Shown in pieces: positions 54,267-63,856 of a DNA stretch of 64,000 nucleotides. The stretch spans positions 1-64,000 of the forward strand of contig QZIR01000017.1 of the NCBI GenBank assembly GCA_003604975.1, written 5' to 3'. The stretch comes from Desulforudis sp. GTDB lineage: Bacteria > Bacillota > Desulfotomaculia > Desulfotomaculales > Desulforudaceae. Position 1 is the stretch's first letter. Each line of letters begins with the position of its first letter. Below the pieces are notes generated by a model. It made no database searches. It was not told the origin of the DNA and saw nothing but the letters and a program-made list of their open reading frames with translations. A program made the position numbers and the translations under genes.

Positions 54267-56204
54267 TCAACGCTCATTGCCCGAATACTCCCACATAATC
54301 CGCCCGCAGTCACGTAGGTCGTATCCGCCGAGTGACTCCACAGCTTTCCGGAACCCGCCCTCGTTAACCACGTCCAGCGCCCGCCGGATGACGGGCTGGT
54401 CCCAGAACTCCCGGGGGACACAGAGGTCGTAGCGTTCCTCGGTGACGGGTACAAAGTCAAGGCCCAGCGCCTGGGCCGCGGCACGAATACCGAGGCTACA
54501 GTCGGCCGTACCGGAGGCCACCGCGGCGGCCACCGCCATGTGGGTGTACTCCTCCCGGTCGTAGCCTTTGACCTGATCCGGGCTGATCCCCAACTGCTTC
54601 AGGTTGAAATCTGTGAGCACCCGTGTCCCCGCACCCCGCTGGCGGTTTACAAAGCGTACTTCTTCACGGGCCAGATCGCTGAAGTCGCGGATCTGCTTCG
54701 GGTTCCCGGGAGCGACGATGAAACCCTGCTCCCGGTAGGTAAGGTTCATCAGCACCACGGCGCGCCCGGGCAGGTACTTTTTGATATAGGAAACGTTATA
54801 TTCCCCGGTCTCCTCGTCTAAAAGGTGGGTCCCGGCCATGTGCGCCTCGCCCCGCTTCAGGGCCAGGAGTCCGCCCAGGCTTCCCACGTGAGCCGAGGAC
54901 AGGCTGGCCAGGGGGTACTGAATCTTGAGGTAATTGGCCAGGACATCCAGCGCGATGTCATGACTCCCGATTACCACCGTGGTCTCCGCAATCTCCTCGC
55001 GGGTGCGCAGGAGTTCAACCCCAACTCGCTGCCCGGCTTCAAACCCCTCGGTGAACCGCGGCACGACCAGGATGCCGTCGGCCCGGATCATCGTCAGGAT
55101 CAGGCCGGCCCCGCGCCCGAGCGGGGTCACAACAACGTTGTCCCCCACCTGGCCTAGTTTCACCCGCACAAATTCGTCGACACCCATCGGTGAGACCACC
55201 CGGCGTGAAAGGAAGGCTTCGATCCTCTCCCTTGCCGCTACGGCCCGCCCCAGCTTCCGGTAGACGACCGGTTTGGCAAACAGCTCTAGGGTCAGCGCTG
55301 CCGAAACCGGATAGCCGGGAATCCCAAACACGGGCTTACCCCTGATCACACCCAGGACCACCGGTTTGCCGGGCTTGATCGCCACGCCGTGGTTCACGAC
55401 CTGTCCGAGTTCGCGGATCAAGGCCGCGCTGAAGTCTTCCCGCCCGGCGGAGGCCCCGGCATTGATGATCACGGCATCGCTTGTTTCCAACGCCTCCGTG
55501 AGGGCCTCCCGCAGACGCTCGTACACGTCGGGTACGATCGGATGCCGGACGGCCTCGGCGCCCCATTCGGTCAGAAAGGAGCCCAGCACCCGGGAATTAT
55601 ACTCCACGATGTCACCCGGTTGCAGGTCGCCCCCCGGTTCAACCACCTCGGTCCCGGTTGGAATGATGGTTACCCTCGGCCTGGGGCGAACGAGGATGGC
55701 GGTCACACCGCCCGCGAGCATTCCCCCGATATCCACCGGCCGGACCACGTGGTTGGCCGGGATGATCATCTCCGTGGCCACGATGTCCTCCCCAATCACC
55801 CGTACGTGCTGCCACGGAAAGGCCGGGGCGATGATTTCGATCTCGTCCTCAGCCAAATAGTGCACGTCCTCGACCATTATCACCGCGTCACACCCTTCGG
55901 GCAGGGGATCACCTGTATCGACCACGTACGCCTTTTCGTCGACCTTCAGCCGCAGGGGGGTATGTTCGGTGGCCCCGAAGGTGTCCCGAGCGCGTACGGC
56001 CAGTCCGTCCATGGCCGAGGCGTTGAAGTGCGGCGACGAGGTCCGGGCAAAGACCGGGGCCGCGGTGACCCGCCCGAGCGCCTCGGTCGTCGGGATTTCC
56101 TCAGGTTCCGCCGGGTTCAGCGCCCCCTCGCCATCCAGGACACCCAGGTATTCTTCCAGCGCTTCTTCCCAGGGTTTTTCGGAGAGATAAATGTTTCGCT
56201 TCAC
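54267..56204 (-). CDS. MoeA fused to a substrate-binding-protein domain
   Basis: 645 residues. Residues 1-410 are MoeA/gephyrin-like ('SSPHFNASAMDGLAVRARD', 'DTGDPLPEGCDAVIMVED', 'PGKPVVLGVIRGKPVFGIPG'), which inserts metal into adenylated molybdopterin. Residues 415-645 form a PBP-like domain ('ETTVVIGSHDIALDVLANYL', 'VNRQRGAGTRVLTDFNLKQLG', 'GTADCSLGIRAAAQALGL') that may bind the oxyanion or sense it. The fusion is known in Firmicutes and archaea. GTG start with GGTGGGAG. Its stop lies in seven-base-periodic sequence. Confidence 0.92.
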   Translation of the reverse strand: MKRNIYLSEKPWEEALEEYLGVLDGEGALNPAEPEEIPTTEALGRVTAAPVFARTSSPHFNASAMDGLAVRARDTFGATEHTPLRLKVDEKAYVVDTGDPLPEGCDAVIMVEDVHYLAEDEIEIIAPAFPWQHVRVIGEDIVATEMIIPANHVVRPVDIGGMLAGGVTAILVRPRPRVTIIPTGTEVVEPGGDLQPGDIVEYNSRVLGSFLTEWGAEAVRHPIVPDVYERLREALTEALETSDAVIINAGASAGREDFSAALIRELGQVVNHGVAIKPGKPVVLGVIRGKPVFGIPGYPVSAALTLELFAKPVVYRKLGRAVAARERIEAFLSRRVVSPMGVDEFVRVKLGQVGDNVVVTPLGRGAGLILTMIRADGILVVPRFTEGFEAGQRVGVELLRTREEIAETTVVIGSHDIALDVLANYLKIQYPLASLSSAHVGSLGGLLALKRGEAHMAGTHLLDEETGEYNVSYIKKYLPGRAVVLMNLTYREQGFIVAPGNPKQIRDFSDLAREEVRFVNRQRGAGTRVLTDFNLKQLGISPDQVKGYDREEYTHMAVAAAVASGTADCSLGIRAAAQALGLDFVPVTEERYDLCVPREFWDQPVIRRALDVVNEGGFRKAVESLGGYDLRDCGRIMWEYSGNER

Positions 56205-56419
56205 GGAACTCCCACCTTTGTCTGTGGTGTACTTGTCTTTACTGCCTAGGCGGCTCTGGGTTTACCCCCGGACTCCGTGCTGCGCTTCGACCGGTTCTAA
56301 GCTCGGTTCGGTGCGTGGCTAGCCGTCCTGTGGATTGTAGGTGGCTAAGAACGGTACCCCGAAGCTCCGCAAGTCGCCGGGTTATAAACCAGATCCGCCT
56401 CCCTCTGTCGACTTATTCC

Positions 56420-57631
56420 TCAGAACGGGATTACTTCTACTTCCTCGCCCGCGGACACACCCTGGCTTTCCAGGGGAATCCGGGCCAGGCCGTCCGCGCG
56501 CACCATGGTCACGATCAGGCTGGACTTGCCCAGAATCGGCTCCGCCGTCAGCACCCCGTCCACGTACGACAGGGCCACCCGGACGTAGTCCTCCTTGCCG
56601 GGCGGGGACGAAAGCGACCTCGTAATCCGGGCCCGCAGCGACAGCTTGGACGCGGTCGGGTTGATGAGCGGCTTCACGATCAGTTCGAACACCACCATGG
56701 CCGATACCGGGTGTCCGGGCAGGCCGATCAGGGGTTTCCCGTCAACGACCGCGCCAATGGTCGGTTTTCCCGGGCGCACCGCCAGCCCATGAAATAGTAC
56801 TCCGGGCTTCCCCATACTGTTGATCACGTCGGCGGTAAAGTCCCGTTTTCCGACCGAGCTGCCCCCGGAGATCACTACCGCATTGTTTTCGGTCAGGGCC
56901 AGGCGTACCGTGTCGGACAGCAACTCAAAGTCATCACCTACCACACCGTAACGCCGCGCCCCCCCGCCGTTCACCTCCACCAGCGCTCCGTTCGTGTAGG
57001 AGTTTACATCCCTGACCTGGCCGGGGGCCAACGCCGCATCGACCGGGACCACCTCGTCCCCAGTGGTGATCACCCCAACCCGGGGTGGCCGCACCACCGA
57101 GACCCGACTCACACCGGCGGCCGCCAGCAACCCGACATCCTGGGCCCGCAGCCTGCGCCCCGCCGTTAGAAGCAAGGCGCCCCGGGTAATGTCGTCCCCG
57201 CGACGCACGGTATTATCTCCCGGAGCGACCGGACGGGTAACCCCGATGGTGTGCTCGTCCAACTGCTCGGTATACTCCACCATGACCACGGCGTCGGTAC
57301 CCGCGGGGAGCATACCGCCCGTGGCAATGCGATAAGCCTGTCCCACGGAAACGCTACCACCAGGAGCGGATCCCATCAACACCTCGCCGATGATATCCAG
57401 GTAGGCCGGGAGCCCTTCGGTTGCCCCGAAGGTGTCCTGGGCCCGTACGGCGAAGCCGTCCATGGTCGACCGGTCAAAGCCGGGCACATCCTCGGGGGCG
57501 GTCACATCCCGCTCCAGTACTCTTCCGAGCGCCTCGACCAGGCCCGCCTTCTCCGATTGAGGCGCCCAGCGGATGTGTGCCCGTAAAATCTCAAGCGCTT
57601 GTTCAATGGTCAGTGCACGAAACAGATTCAC
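56420..57631 (-). CDS. moeA: Molybdopterin molybdenumtransferase MoeA
   Basis: 403 residues of the MoeA family: 'VPGFDRSTMDGFAVRAQD', 'ATGGMLPAGTDAVVMVEY', 'SGGSSVGKRDF' and 'RPGKPTIGAVVDGKPLIGLPGHPVS'. It makes Moco or the tungsten form from adenylated molybdopterin. It is separate from the fused MoeA that follows 215 bases later. Two MoeA types are typical where both Mo and W are handled. Confidence 0.93.
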   Translation of the reverse strand: MNLFRALTIEQALEILRAHIRWAPQSEKAGLVEALGRVLERDVTAPEDVPGFDRSTMDGFAVRAQDTFGATEGLPAYLDIIGEVLMGSAPGGSVSVGQAYRIATGGMLPAGTDAVVMVEYTEQLDEHTIGVTRPVAPGDNTVRRGDDITRGALLLTAGRRLRAQDVGLLAAAGVSRVSVVRPPRVGVITTGDEVVPVDAALAPGQVRDVNSYTNGALVEVNGGGARRYGVVGDDFELLSDTVRLALTENNAVVISGGSSVGKRDFTADVINSMGKPGVLFHGLAVRPGKPTIGAVVDGKPLIGLPGHPVSAMVVFELIVKPLINPTASKLSLRARITRSLSSPPGKEDYVRVALSYVDGVLTAEPILGKSSLIVTMVRADGLARIPLESQGVSAGEEVEVIPF

Positions 57632-57743
57632 GCCGAAAACCTCCGTCAGTTCTCTTCAATTCTCACCAGTCACCTTATCCTACCATAGGCTCCCAGACAC
57701 CGCAAAAACGGAACAATAAGGGGACTAACGGGAAAATCCTTTC

Positions 57744-57773
57744 AATAAGTTAATAAGTTAAGTGCCTGGCACC
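57744..57773. repeat. 30-bp dispersed repeat, copy B
   Basis: Same 30 bases as at 18859-18888 with one difference. It lies two bases after the stop codon of the tungstate ABC ATPase gene. Confidence 0.8.
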
Positions 57774-57775
57774 AG

Positions 57776-58498
57776 CTAGTAGACCATGTCGCCGTGGATG
57801 AAAGCCCGGGTGCGATCATCCCCGGGAGAGGTAAAGACCGCTTCTGTCGGGCCGTCCTCGACCACCTTGCCTTCGTACATAAAGGTGATGTGGTCGGCCA
57901 GGCGTCGGGCTTGAAAGACGTTATGGGTCACCAGAATCACCGTGGTCTGCCGCTCCCGGTTGATCATCCGAACCAGATCCTCGATCATTCCCACGTTTTG
58001 CGGATCCAGGTTCGAGGTCGGCTCATCCAGGAGCAGCACCTCCGGTTCGGTTACAAAAGCCCGGGCGATGGCCACCCGCTGCGCCTCGCCCCCCGACAAA
58101 GTCCGGGCCGGCTGTCTCTCCAAGTGCACAAGCCCCACCGTTTTCAGGGCCTCCAGCACCTTCTCCCGCACGTCCGCTCTTTGGAGACCGCGAACCTTCA
58201 AGCCGTAGGCCACGTTCTCGTATACGCTGGCCTCGAACAGCACCGGCTTTTGAAACACCATCGCCATACGGCGCTGCAGGGACAACCGCGGACGGCAGGT
58301 CACCAGATCGTGCCCGCGAAAGATAATCTGCCCGGCAGTCGGCTTTTCAATCATGTTTAGGAGCCTTAGAAGCGTACTCTTTCCGGAGCCGCTCGGCCCC
58401 ATGATCCCGTGGATGAGCCCCCGGGTAAAAACACAGCCAGGAATCTCGACCACATTGCGAGACCCGTAACTTTTGCATACCGATTCGAGGCGAAACAC
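57776..58498 (-). CDS. tupC: Tungstate ABC transporter ATPase
   Basis: 240-residue ABC ATPase with Walker A GPSGSGKST, signature LSGGEAQRVAIA, Walker B 'VLLLDEPTSNLD' and H-loop in VTHNV. It powers the tupAB importer. GTG start, seven bases after the permease stop. The family is close to phosphate and molybdate importers; the neighbouring TupA identifies the substrate. Confidence 0.9.
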   Translation of the reverse strand: MFRLESVCKSYGSRNVVEIPGCVFTRGLIHGIMGPSGSGKSTLLRLLNMIEKPTAGQIIFRGHDLVTCRPRLSLQRRMAMVFQKPVLFEASVYENVAYGLKVRGLQRADVREKVLEALKTVGLVHLERQPARTLSGGEAQRVAIARAFVTEPEVLLLDEPTSNLDPQNVGMIEDLVRMINRERQTTVILVTHNVFQARRLADHITFMYEGKVVEDGPTEAVFTSPGDDRTRAFIHGDMVY

Positions 58499-58505
58499 AT
58501 TCTCG

Positions 58506-59198
58506 CTAATGACGCCCTACCCCCTGAATCCGGTACAACACCGAGTTGATAATGAAGGCCAACGCCAGGAGGACAATCCCCAATCCGATCGCCATCTCGA
58601 AGTTGCCCCTGCGGGTCTCCAGGACAATGGCACTGGTCATCACCCTGGTCTTGCCCTCGATGTTTCCGCCCACCATCATCACCGCCCCAACCTCGGCCAT
58701 CAGCCGGCCCAGGCCGGTGACAACCGCTCCGGTAATGGCGAGGCGGGCTTCGCGGATGATCGTCAGTGCCACCTGCCAGGCGCTGGCCCCCAGGGAAACC
58801 GCGGTATCCCGGATTTCCCGGTCTTTGCTCCGTACGGCAATCATAGTCAGCCCAGTCACAATCGGCAGGGCCAGGATGGTCTGGGCTAGGATCATCGCCG
58901 TCGGTGAAAATAATAGGTTGAGTACTCCGAACGGTCCCGCCGAAGAAAGAAGCAGATATACGAATAACCCGACCAGCACCGGAGGCAGTCCCATCAGGGT
59001 ATAGAGAATCTGGGCAAGCCACCGCACCCGGTGCGCCGGTGCAAGGCCCAGCCAGGTACCCAGAGGGATACCCGCGGCCGACGCCAACAGGACCGAGACC
59101 CCGGATACCAGCAGCGACATCCAGATGATCTGCATCATCGCCGGGTCACGTGTGATGATCAGGCTGAATGCCTGGCTAAGGCCGTCCCAGATGACCAA
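58506..59198 (-). CDS. tupB: Tungstate ABC transporter permease
   Basis: 230 residues with five or six membrane helices and the EAA loop 'LGASAWQVALTIIREARLAI', where the ATPase docks. TTG start with AAAGGAG. It forms the membrane channel of the tungstate importer. Lies about 110 bases after tupA. Confidence 0.9.
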   Translation of the reverse strand: MVIWDGLSQAFSLIITRDPAMMQIIWMSLLVSGVSVLLASAAGIPLGTWLGLAPAHRVRWLAQILYTLMGLPPVLVGLFVYLLLSSAGPFGVLNLLFSPTAMILAQTILALPIVTGLTMIAVRSKDREIRDTAVSLGASAWQVALTIIREARLAITGAVVTGLGRLMAEVGAVMMVGGNIEGKTRVMTSAIVLETRRGNFEMAIGLGIVLLALAFIINSVLYRIQGVGRH

Positions 59199-59306
59199 CC
59201 ACTCCTTTAATAAAGGATGGGGGGATGAAAGGCGGGGCCTCTCATCCGCTTTCCCGGAAATATCACACTCTCAGGGGGGTGCCTTTGATACCCTGGAGTT
59301 TAATTA

Positions 59307-60179
59307 CTATTGAGCGTTGGGGTAGAACAGCTGCTCCCCGTGCTGCTTGAAGCCGGCGATAAGCTGCTGACCCTCATCGGAAACAAAGAACTGGATGAGC
59401 GCGGTGGCTCCGTCATAATTAATGTGAGGGTTCTTTTCGGGGTTCGGCACCATGATGCCATACTGGTTGAATAGCGCCTGGTCACCCTCCACCAGAACCA
59501 CCAAGTTCAGCTTGTCCCGTAGGGCGATGTAGGTGCCCCGGTCGGTCAGGGTGTAGCCCTGCTGCTCACTGGTCATGCGGAGAACATCGCCCATGCCCTG
59601 TCCCACCGACTGGTACCAGTTGCCCTGCGGATTGGTACCCGCCTTCTTCCAGATCGATTTCTCCTTGGAGTGGGTGCCGGAATCGTCGCCCCGGGACACA
59701 AAGACGGCCTCCTTTTCAGCAACCTGCTGGAAAGCCGCGGCGGCGTCCGCGCTGCCCTTGATTCCTACCGGGTCATCCGTCGGCCCCACGACCACGAAGT
59801 CATTGTACATTACGTCCTGCCGGTCGACAAAGAAGCCCTCCTGCACCAACTGCCGTTCCTTGTCCTTTGCGTGCACCAGCAACACGTCTGCATCGCCGCG
59901 CTTCCCCACCTCCAGCGCCGCTCCGGTACCCATTGACAGAACGGAAACCCTGTAGTTGTACTTCTCCTCGAACACTGGAAGGATCTCGTCCAAAAGACCG
60001 CTGTCGTAAGTGCTGGTAGTTGTGGCCAACTTTAGTTCCTGGGGAGGTTCCTGCGAAGTACCGTCTTGACCGCCGCTGGTCAAAGTACCGCCCTGCCCGC
60101 ATCCGGCGGCGACTATCAGAACCAGCAGGACAAGTACCGTTAGGCGCCATCCTCGAACCCATGGATTAGTTGTTTTCAT
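59307..60179 (-). CDS. tupA: Tungstate-binding lipoprotein
   Basis: About 290 residues from the ATG of MKTTNPW (AAGGAGG upstream). Signal with lipobox VAAGC, so it is lipid-anchored outside the cell by Lgt. The ligand motif 'LATTTSTYDSGLLDEILP' (TTTS) and 'VFVSRGDDSGTHSKEKSIW' are typical of TupA, which prefers tungstate over molybdate. First gene of the minus-strand tungstate/Moco block. Confidence 0.92.
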   Translation of the reverse strand: MKTTNPWVRGWRLTVLVLLVLIVAAGCGQGGTLTSGGQDGTSQEPPQELKLATTTSTYDSGLLDEILPVFEEKYNYRVSVLSMGTGAALEVGKRGDADVLLVHAKDKERQLVQEGFFVDRQDVMYNDFVVVGPTDDPVGIKGSADAAAAFQQVAEKEAVFVSRGDDSGTHSKEKSIWKKAGTNPQGNWYQSVGQGMGDVLRMTSEQQGYTLTDRGTYIALRDKLNLVVLVEGDQALFNQYGIMVPNPEKNPHINYDGATALIQFFVSDEGQQLIAGFKQHGEQLFYPNAQ

Positions 60180-60682
60180 TGCCAAATCCTCCTTACGATT
60201 CTTCATTCATTCGGCTTGAGCACCATGTTTCCAAAATCGTAGACTACCCAAGGCTCACCCGTTTCCAGGCAAACCCTGCCGGCCCGGCGACCCTGGTTCA
60301 TCCTGTAGGTCGAAGGGCTCGGAGCAATCGTATTCCGTTTGGCCAAACAAAAAAGCCGGGTTGCGCAAAGGGCGACCCGGCCACAATGTCCACAGTGGAC
60401 AATCCTGGACCAAGCGCTCTCCTTTCCGCAACGGGAGGCACGTCCGTTTCCAGGCGTACCCTGTCGATCCGCCGCCATAGTCCTTCTGACCACAGGCGTG
60501 CAGATTCGGAGAAACTAGATCTCTTATTCGCTTTCAGCCGGGACGATTCCTGCTGGTTTTTCAACAAGTTTCTTGTCTTTGTATTGAGATTTCGTTGCCA
60601 AATTGTTACTACTTTGTTCACAGTTTCGTCACAACTAATGTTCATACTAGGAGTAAGCAGGTGCAAGGAGGTGAAATCATTC

Positions 60683-61189
60683 GTGAAAAGCAAACTAGTC
60701 GTACTCGTACTGACCCTGGTTTTCGTCTTTGCCGCAATCCAGACCGCTTCAGCCGGCTGGGGCGGGGGGCAAAGCATGAAAATGCGGCAAAACCCCGTGA
60801 ACATGACGGACCAGCTTGGGCTCACCGCCGAGCAGGCGGCGAAAATCCGTCAGCTCCAGGAATCCCAGCAGAAGGCGATGACAGAGCTGCAAGGCAAGCT
60901 GCGCCAGGCCCGCTTTGAACTCCGCCAGCTGAGCTTCACGCCGGGCGCTACCGAAAAACAGTTGGAGTCCAAGGCCGCCGAGGTGCAAAAGCTCCAGCAG
61001 CAGAAGCTCGAACTGATGCAACAGCACCGGGATCAGATACGCGCGATCCTTACCGACGAGCAGCTGGCTCGCTGGTCTGAGGTCCGGAACGGCGGACCCT
61101 GCCCCAATCCGAACGGACCCATGAGCGGTCCGATGGGTGGGCGGGGAGCCGGCAACAGCGGGTTTTGCCCCTTCGGACAGACCCGGTAG
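60683..61189 (+). CDS. Spy/CpxP-like secreted protein
   Basis: About 168 residues from the GTG at 60683 (AAGGAGGTGA upstream). Signal peptide ending at ASAGWG; the body is helical with two LTxxQ-type motifs, 'LGLTAEQAAKIRQLQ' and 'ILTDEQLARWSEV', as in Spy, CpxP and ZraP. The C-terminus is Gly/Pro/Asn-rich with two Cys. Such proteins bind unfolded proteins or metals outside the membrane. It stands 130 bases before a two-component pair that probably senses the same stress. Confidence 0.8.
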   Translation: MKSKLVVLVLTLVFVFAAIQTASAGWGGGQSMKMRQNPVNMTDQLGLTAEQAAKIRQLQESQQKAMTELQGKLRQARFELRQLSFTPGATEKQLESKAAEVQKLQQQKLELMQQHRDQIRAILTDEQLARWSEVRNGGPCPNPNGPMSGPMGGRGAGNSGFCPFGQTR

Positions 61190-61320
61190 ATATGAAGTAA
61201 CAGCCTGACGGGTCGCGGAAATCCGCGGCCCGCTTTTCTGTTTCAAGCAAATGCTAATCGGTTAAATAAAGTGTATAGTGTAATTGATTACCTGGCTTTT
61301 GCGGAAGGAGGCGCTGGACG

Positions 61321-62001
61321 TTGTTCACGGGTACCATCCTAGTTGTCGACGATGAGGAGTCGGTACGTGAACTGACCCGTCTGTACCTCGAACGGGAGGG
61401 GTTCCGTGTGGAGACAGCGGCTGACGGTGAGGAGGCCCTCGCCCAGGTCGCTAACCTGCGTCCGGACCTGATCGTCCTGGATATCATGCTGCCGAAGGTG
61501 GACGGTTGGGCCGTCTGCCGCGAGATCCGCCGGGAGTTGGTTACCCCGATCATCTTCCTTTCCGCCAAAGGCGAGGAATACGACCGTATTCTCGGGCTAG
61601 AACTGGGCGCCGACGACTACCTGACCAAACCCTTCAGCCCGCGTGAACTGGTGGCCCGGGTCAAGGCGGTGCTCCGTCGCGGGAGTGCCGGGCCCTCGGG
61701 CAAAACCCTCCGCTACCCCGGCATGGTCATCGACGGGGCCGCGCATACCGTGGAAGTCGACGGGCAGGACCTGACCCTTGCGCCCCGCGAGTTCGAGCTG
61801 CTCTGGTTTCTTGCTTCGCACCCCGGCCAGGTATTCAGCCGCGACCAGCTGTTGACCAACGTCTGGGGCTACAGTTACCCCGGTGACCAGCGGACCGTGG
61901 ACACGCACGTCAAGCGGCTGCGCGAGAAGATGCCGGACAAGAGCGCGTCCTGCCTGAAGACCGTCTGGGGGCGGGGCTACAAGTTCGAGGTGACATCGTG
62001 A
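61321..62001 (+). CDS. OmpR-family response regulator
   Basis: 226 residues. Receiver domain with 'ILVVDDEES', phospho-Asp in 'LIVLDIMLPKVDGW', Lys in 'DDYLTKPFSPREL'; then a winged-helix DNA-binding domain ending 'CLKTVWGRGYKFEV'. TTG start with AAGGAGGCG. It overlaps the kinase gene by four bases (GTGA). Likely regulates the Spy-like gene, as CpxR does. Confidence 0.94.
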   Translation: MFTGTILVVDDEESVRELTRLYLEREGFRVETAADGEEALAQVANLRPDLIVLDIMLPKVDGWAVCREIRRELVTPIIFLSAKGEEYDRILGLELGADDYLTKPFSPRELVARVKAVLRRGSAGPSGKTLRYPGMVIDGAAHTVEVDGQDLTLAPREFELLWFLASHPGQVFSRDQLLTNVWGYSYPGDQRTVDTHVKRLREKMPDKSASCLKTVWGRGYKFEVTS

Positions 62002-63506
62002 TGGCGAACTCTCTGCTGGGGAAACTCCTGACCGCTTTCCTGCTCGTGGTCGTGATCACCCTGTCGATCACCGTCCTCGCCACCACACACCTTTTTGGCA
62101 GCTACTACACTACCGAGAAACAGCGGGAACTCACCGAACGTGGACATTCCATCGCCGACGTGATCGCTTCGGAGTTGGAAAGCCAGCCCGCCACGGGGTT
62201 GCTGCCCATCGCCCGCGGCCTCTCCGGCTATTTCGGGGAGCGCGTCTTGATCCTTGACCGGCGCGGGATGGCCCTTTCGGCCGGACACCAAGGTATGGGT
62301 ATGGGCCGGCGTCAAAGCGTGCTCGCGGAGGGCGACGTGGCCAGACTACTAAAGGGAGAAGTGGTGTCGCATACCGCGTTTGACCCCAGACTGAGCACCA
62401 CCGTCCTGGCCGTAGCCGTACCCATCCTGGTGAACAACCAGACCGAGGGTACGGTGCTGATGGTCGCCCCTCTGGCCGACATCGAGGCCACCGTATCTGC
62501 GGTACGCCGGATCTCGTTCTACACGGCCGGGCTGGCCCTGTTGCTGGCCGGGGTTATTGGTTTCCTGATTTCCCGCTCGATTACCCGGCCCATCCGCGAG
62601 ATCAGCCAGGCCACTGAGCTGATGGCCAAGGGCGATTTCCAGCGTCGCGTAGAAAATAACTCCGGCGACGAAATCGGCCAGCTGGCCCGGAACTTCAATC
62701 AGCTGGCTGCCAACCTTGATCACACCCTGAGCGCCTTGAACCGGGAAAAGCATAAGATTGGGAAGATGGAGCGGCTGCGGCGTGACTTCGTGGCCGACGT
62801 CTCGCACGAGCTGCGTACTCCGCTTACCTCGGTACACGGGATCATCGAGGGGATGCTGGACGGGGTGATTGACGAGAAGCAGGCCCGAAACCAGTATCTG
62901 CCCCTGGCGTACCGTGAGACTTCGAGAATGAACCGCCTGATCCAGAACCTGCTTGACCTGTCCCGGCTGGAAGCCGGGAACCACACGTGGGAGATCCACG
63001 CCGTGGACCTGGGTGAAGCGGTCTCGCGGGTCCTCTCACGGTTGCAGCCCCAGATTGCGGACGCCGACGTTGAGGTCAGGGTAAACGTCCCGGCCGACCT
63101 GCCGCCGATCCCGGCCAACGAGGAGCGCCTCGAACAGGTCTTGACTAACCTGGTCTCGAACGCCGTACATTATTCACCGCCGTCCGGTATTATCGATATT
63201 GAAACCAAAATGGGGCCTGGGGAAAGGATCACCGTTTTTGTCCGTGACGATGGCCCGGGGATACCGGAAAAGGACCTACCGTATATCTGGGAGAGGTTCT
63301 ACCGGGTGGATAAGTCCCGTTCCCGTAATGCCGGCGGAACGGGACTGGGGTTGGCGATCGTAAAGGAGATCATTGAAGCCCACGGCGGTACGGTGCAGGT
63401 GGAGTCGGCGCCCGGACGGGGATCGACCTTCAGCTTCACCCTACCCCTGCACCGGGAAACGGAAAACCCCGGGGCCGATCCCGATCGGGCTCCCCGGGGT
63501 TACTGA
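61998..63506 (+). CDS. Sensor histidine kinase
   Basis: 502 residues. Membrane helix near 10-32, an extracellular sensor domain (about 35-165), second helix near 170-190, HAMP ('RSITRPIREISQATELMAKG'), phospho-His in 'VADVSHELRTPLTSVHG', and an ATPase with N, G1 (DDGPGIPE) and G2 (GTGLGLAIV) boxes. Partner of the preceding regulator. The sensor loop has a Gly/Met-rich patch (HQGMGMGRR), which might bind metal. Overlaps the convergent ArsR gene by seven bases. Confidence 0.93.
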   Translation: MMANSLLGKLLTAFLLVVVITLSITVLATTHLFGSYYTTEKQRELTERGHSIADVIASELESQPATGLLPIARGLSGYFGERVLILDRRGMALSAGHQGMGMGRRQSVLAEGDVARLLKGEVVSHTAFDPRLSTTVLAVAVPILVNNQTEGTVLMVAPLADIEATVSAVRRISFYTAGLALLLAGVIGFLISRSITRPIREISQATELMAKGDFQRRVENNSGDEIGQLARNFNQLAANLDHTLSALNREKHKIGKMERLRRDFVADVSHELRTPLTSVHGIIEGMLDGVIDEKQARNQYLPLAYRETSRMNRLIQNLLDLSRLEAGNHTWEIHAVDLGEAVSRVLSRLQPQIADADVEVRVNVPADLPPIPANEERLEQVLTNLVSNAVHYSPPSGIIDIETKMGPGERITVFVRDDGPGIPEKDLPYIWERFYRVDKSRSRNAGGTGLGLAIVKEIIEAHGGTVQVESAPGRGSTFSFTLPLHRETENPGADPDRAPRGY

Positions 63507-63814
63507 TTCAGGAGTTCCAAACGCTCATGCGCTTGCTGCAGCAGAATTTCACGCGCGTGGTCCAGCATCCGGAAAGCCGCGTCCTGCCGTACCCAGTACA
63601 TCATCTTCATCCCGTCCTTGCGTGAACCCAGGATGCCGGCCTTCTTCAACACGGCCAGGTGCTGCGAGACATTCGACTGTTCCAGTTCCAGCTCGGCCAT
63701 GATCTCGCACACGCAGCGCTCCCCGTCCCGCAGGCTCTCTACGATTCGCACCCGCGTAGGATGACCCACAGCCTTGAAAATTTCGGCCTGCATAACCCAG
63801 ATGTCCGAAGCCAT
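63500..63814 (-). CDS. ArsR/SmtB-family repressor
   Basis: About 104 residues from the ATG of MASDIWVM (GGGAG eight bases upstream). Winged helix with 'QSNVSQHLAVLKKAGILGSR'. The metal-site-like 'GERCVCEIMAEL' resembles ELCVCDL of ArsR/CadC sensors, keeping two cysteines. It probably releases DNA on binding a metal or thiol-reactive compound. A palindrome upstream is the likely operator. Confidence 0.9.
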   Translation of the reverse strand: MASDIWVMQAEIFKAVGHPTRVRIVESLRDGERCVCEIMAELELEQSNVSQHLAVLKKAGILGSRKDGMKMMYWVRQDAAFRMLDHAREILLQQAHERLELLNQ

Positions 63815-63838
63815 ACACATTACTCCCAATCTGGATAA

Positions 63839-63856
63839 GGATATGCTAATATATCC
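63839..63856. promoter_or_regulatory. Probable ArsR operator
   Basis: GGATATGCTAATATATCC: arms GGATAT/ATATCC around six bases, 25 bases before the repressor start. Its position and AT-rich 6-6-6 layout suit ArsR/SmtB self-regulation. Confidence 0.5.

Noticed and set aside
56205-56419. Moco riboswitch before the fused moeA
   Set aside because: The 215-base leader has some inverted segments, but I cannot match the known Moco or Tuco RNA consensus. A covariance-model search would decide.
60170-60682. N-terminal extension of the Spy-like protein
   Set aside because: A strong AAGGAGGTGA site precedes the GTG at 60683, where a proper signal peptide begins; the upstream part overlaps the tupA start antisense.
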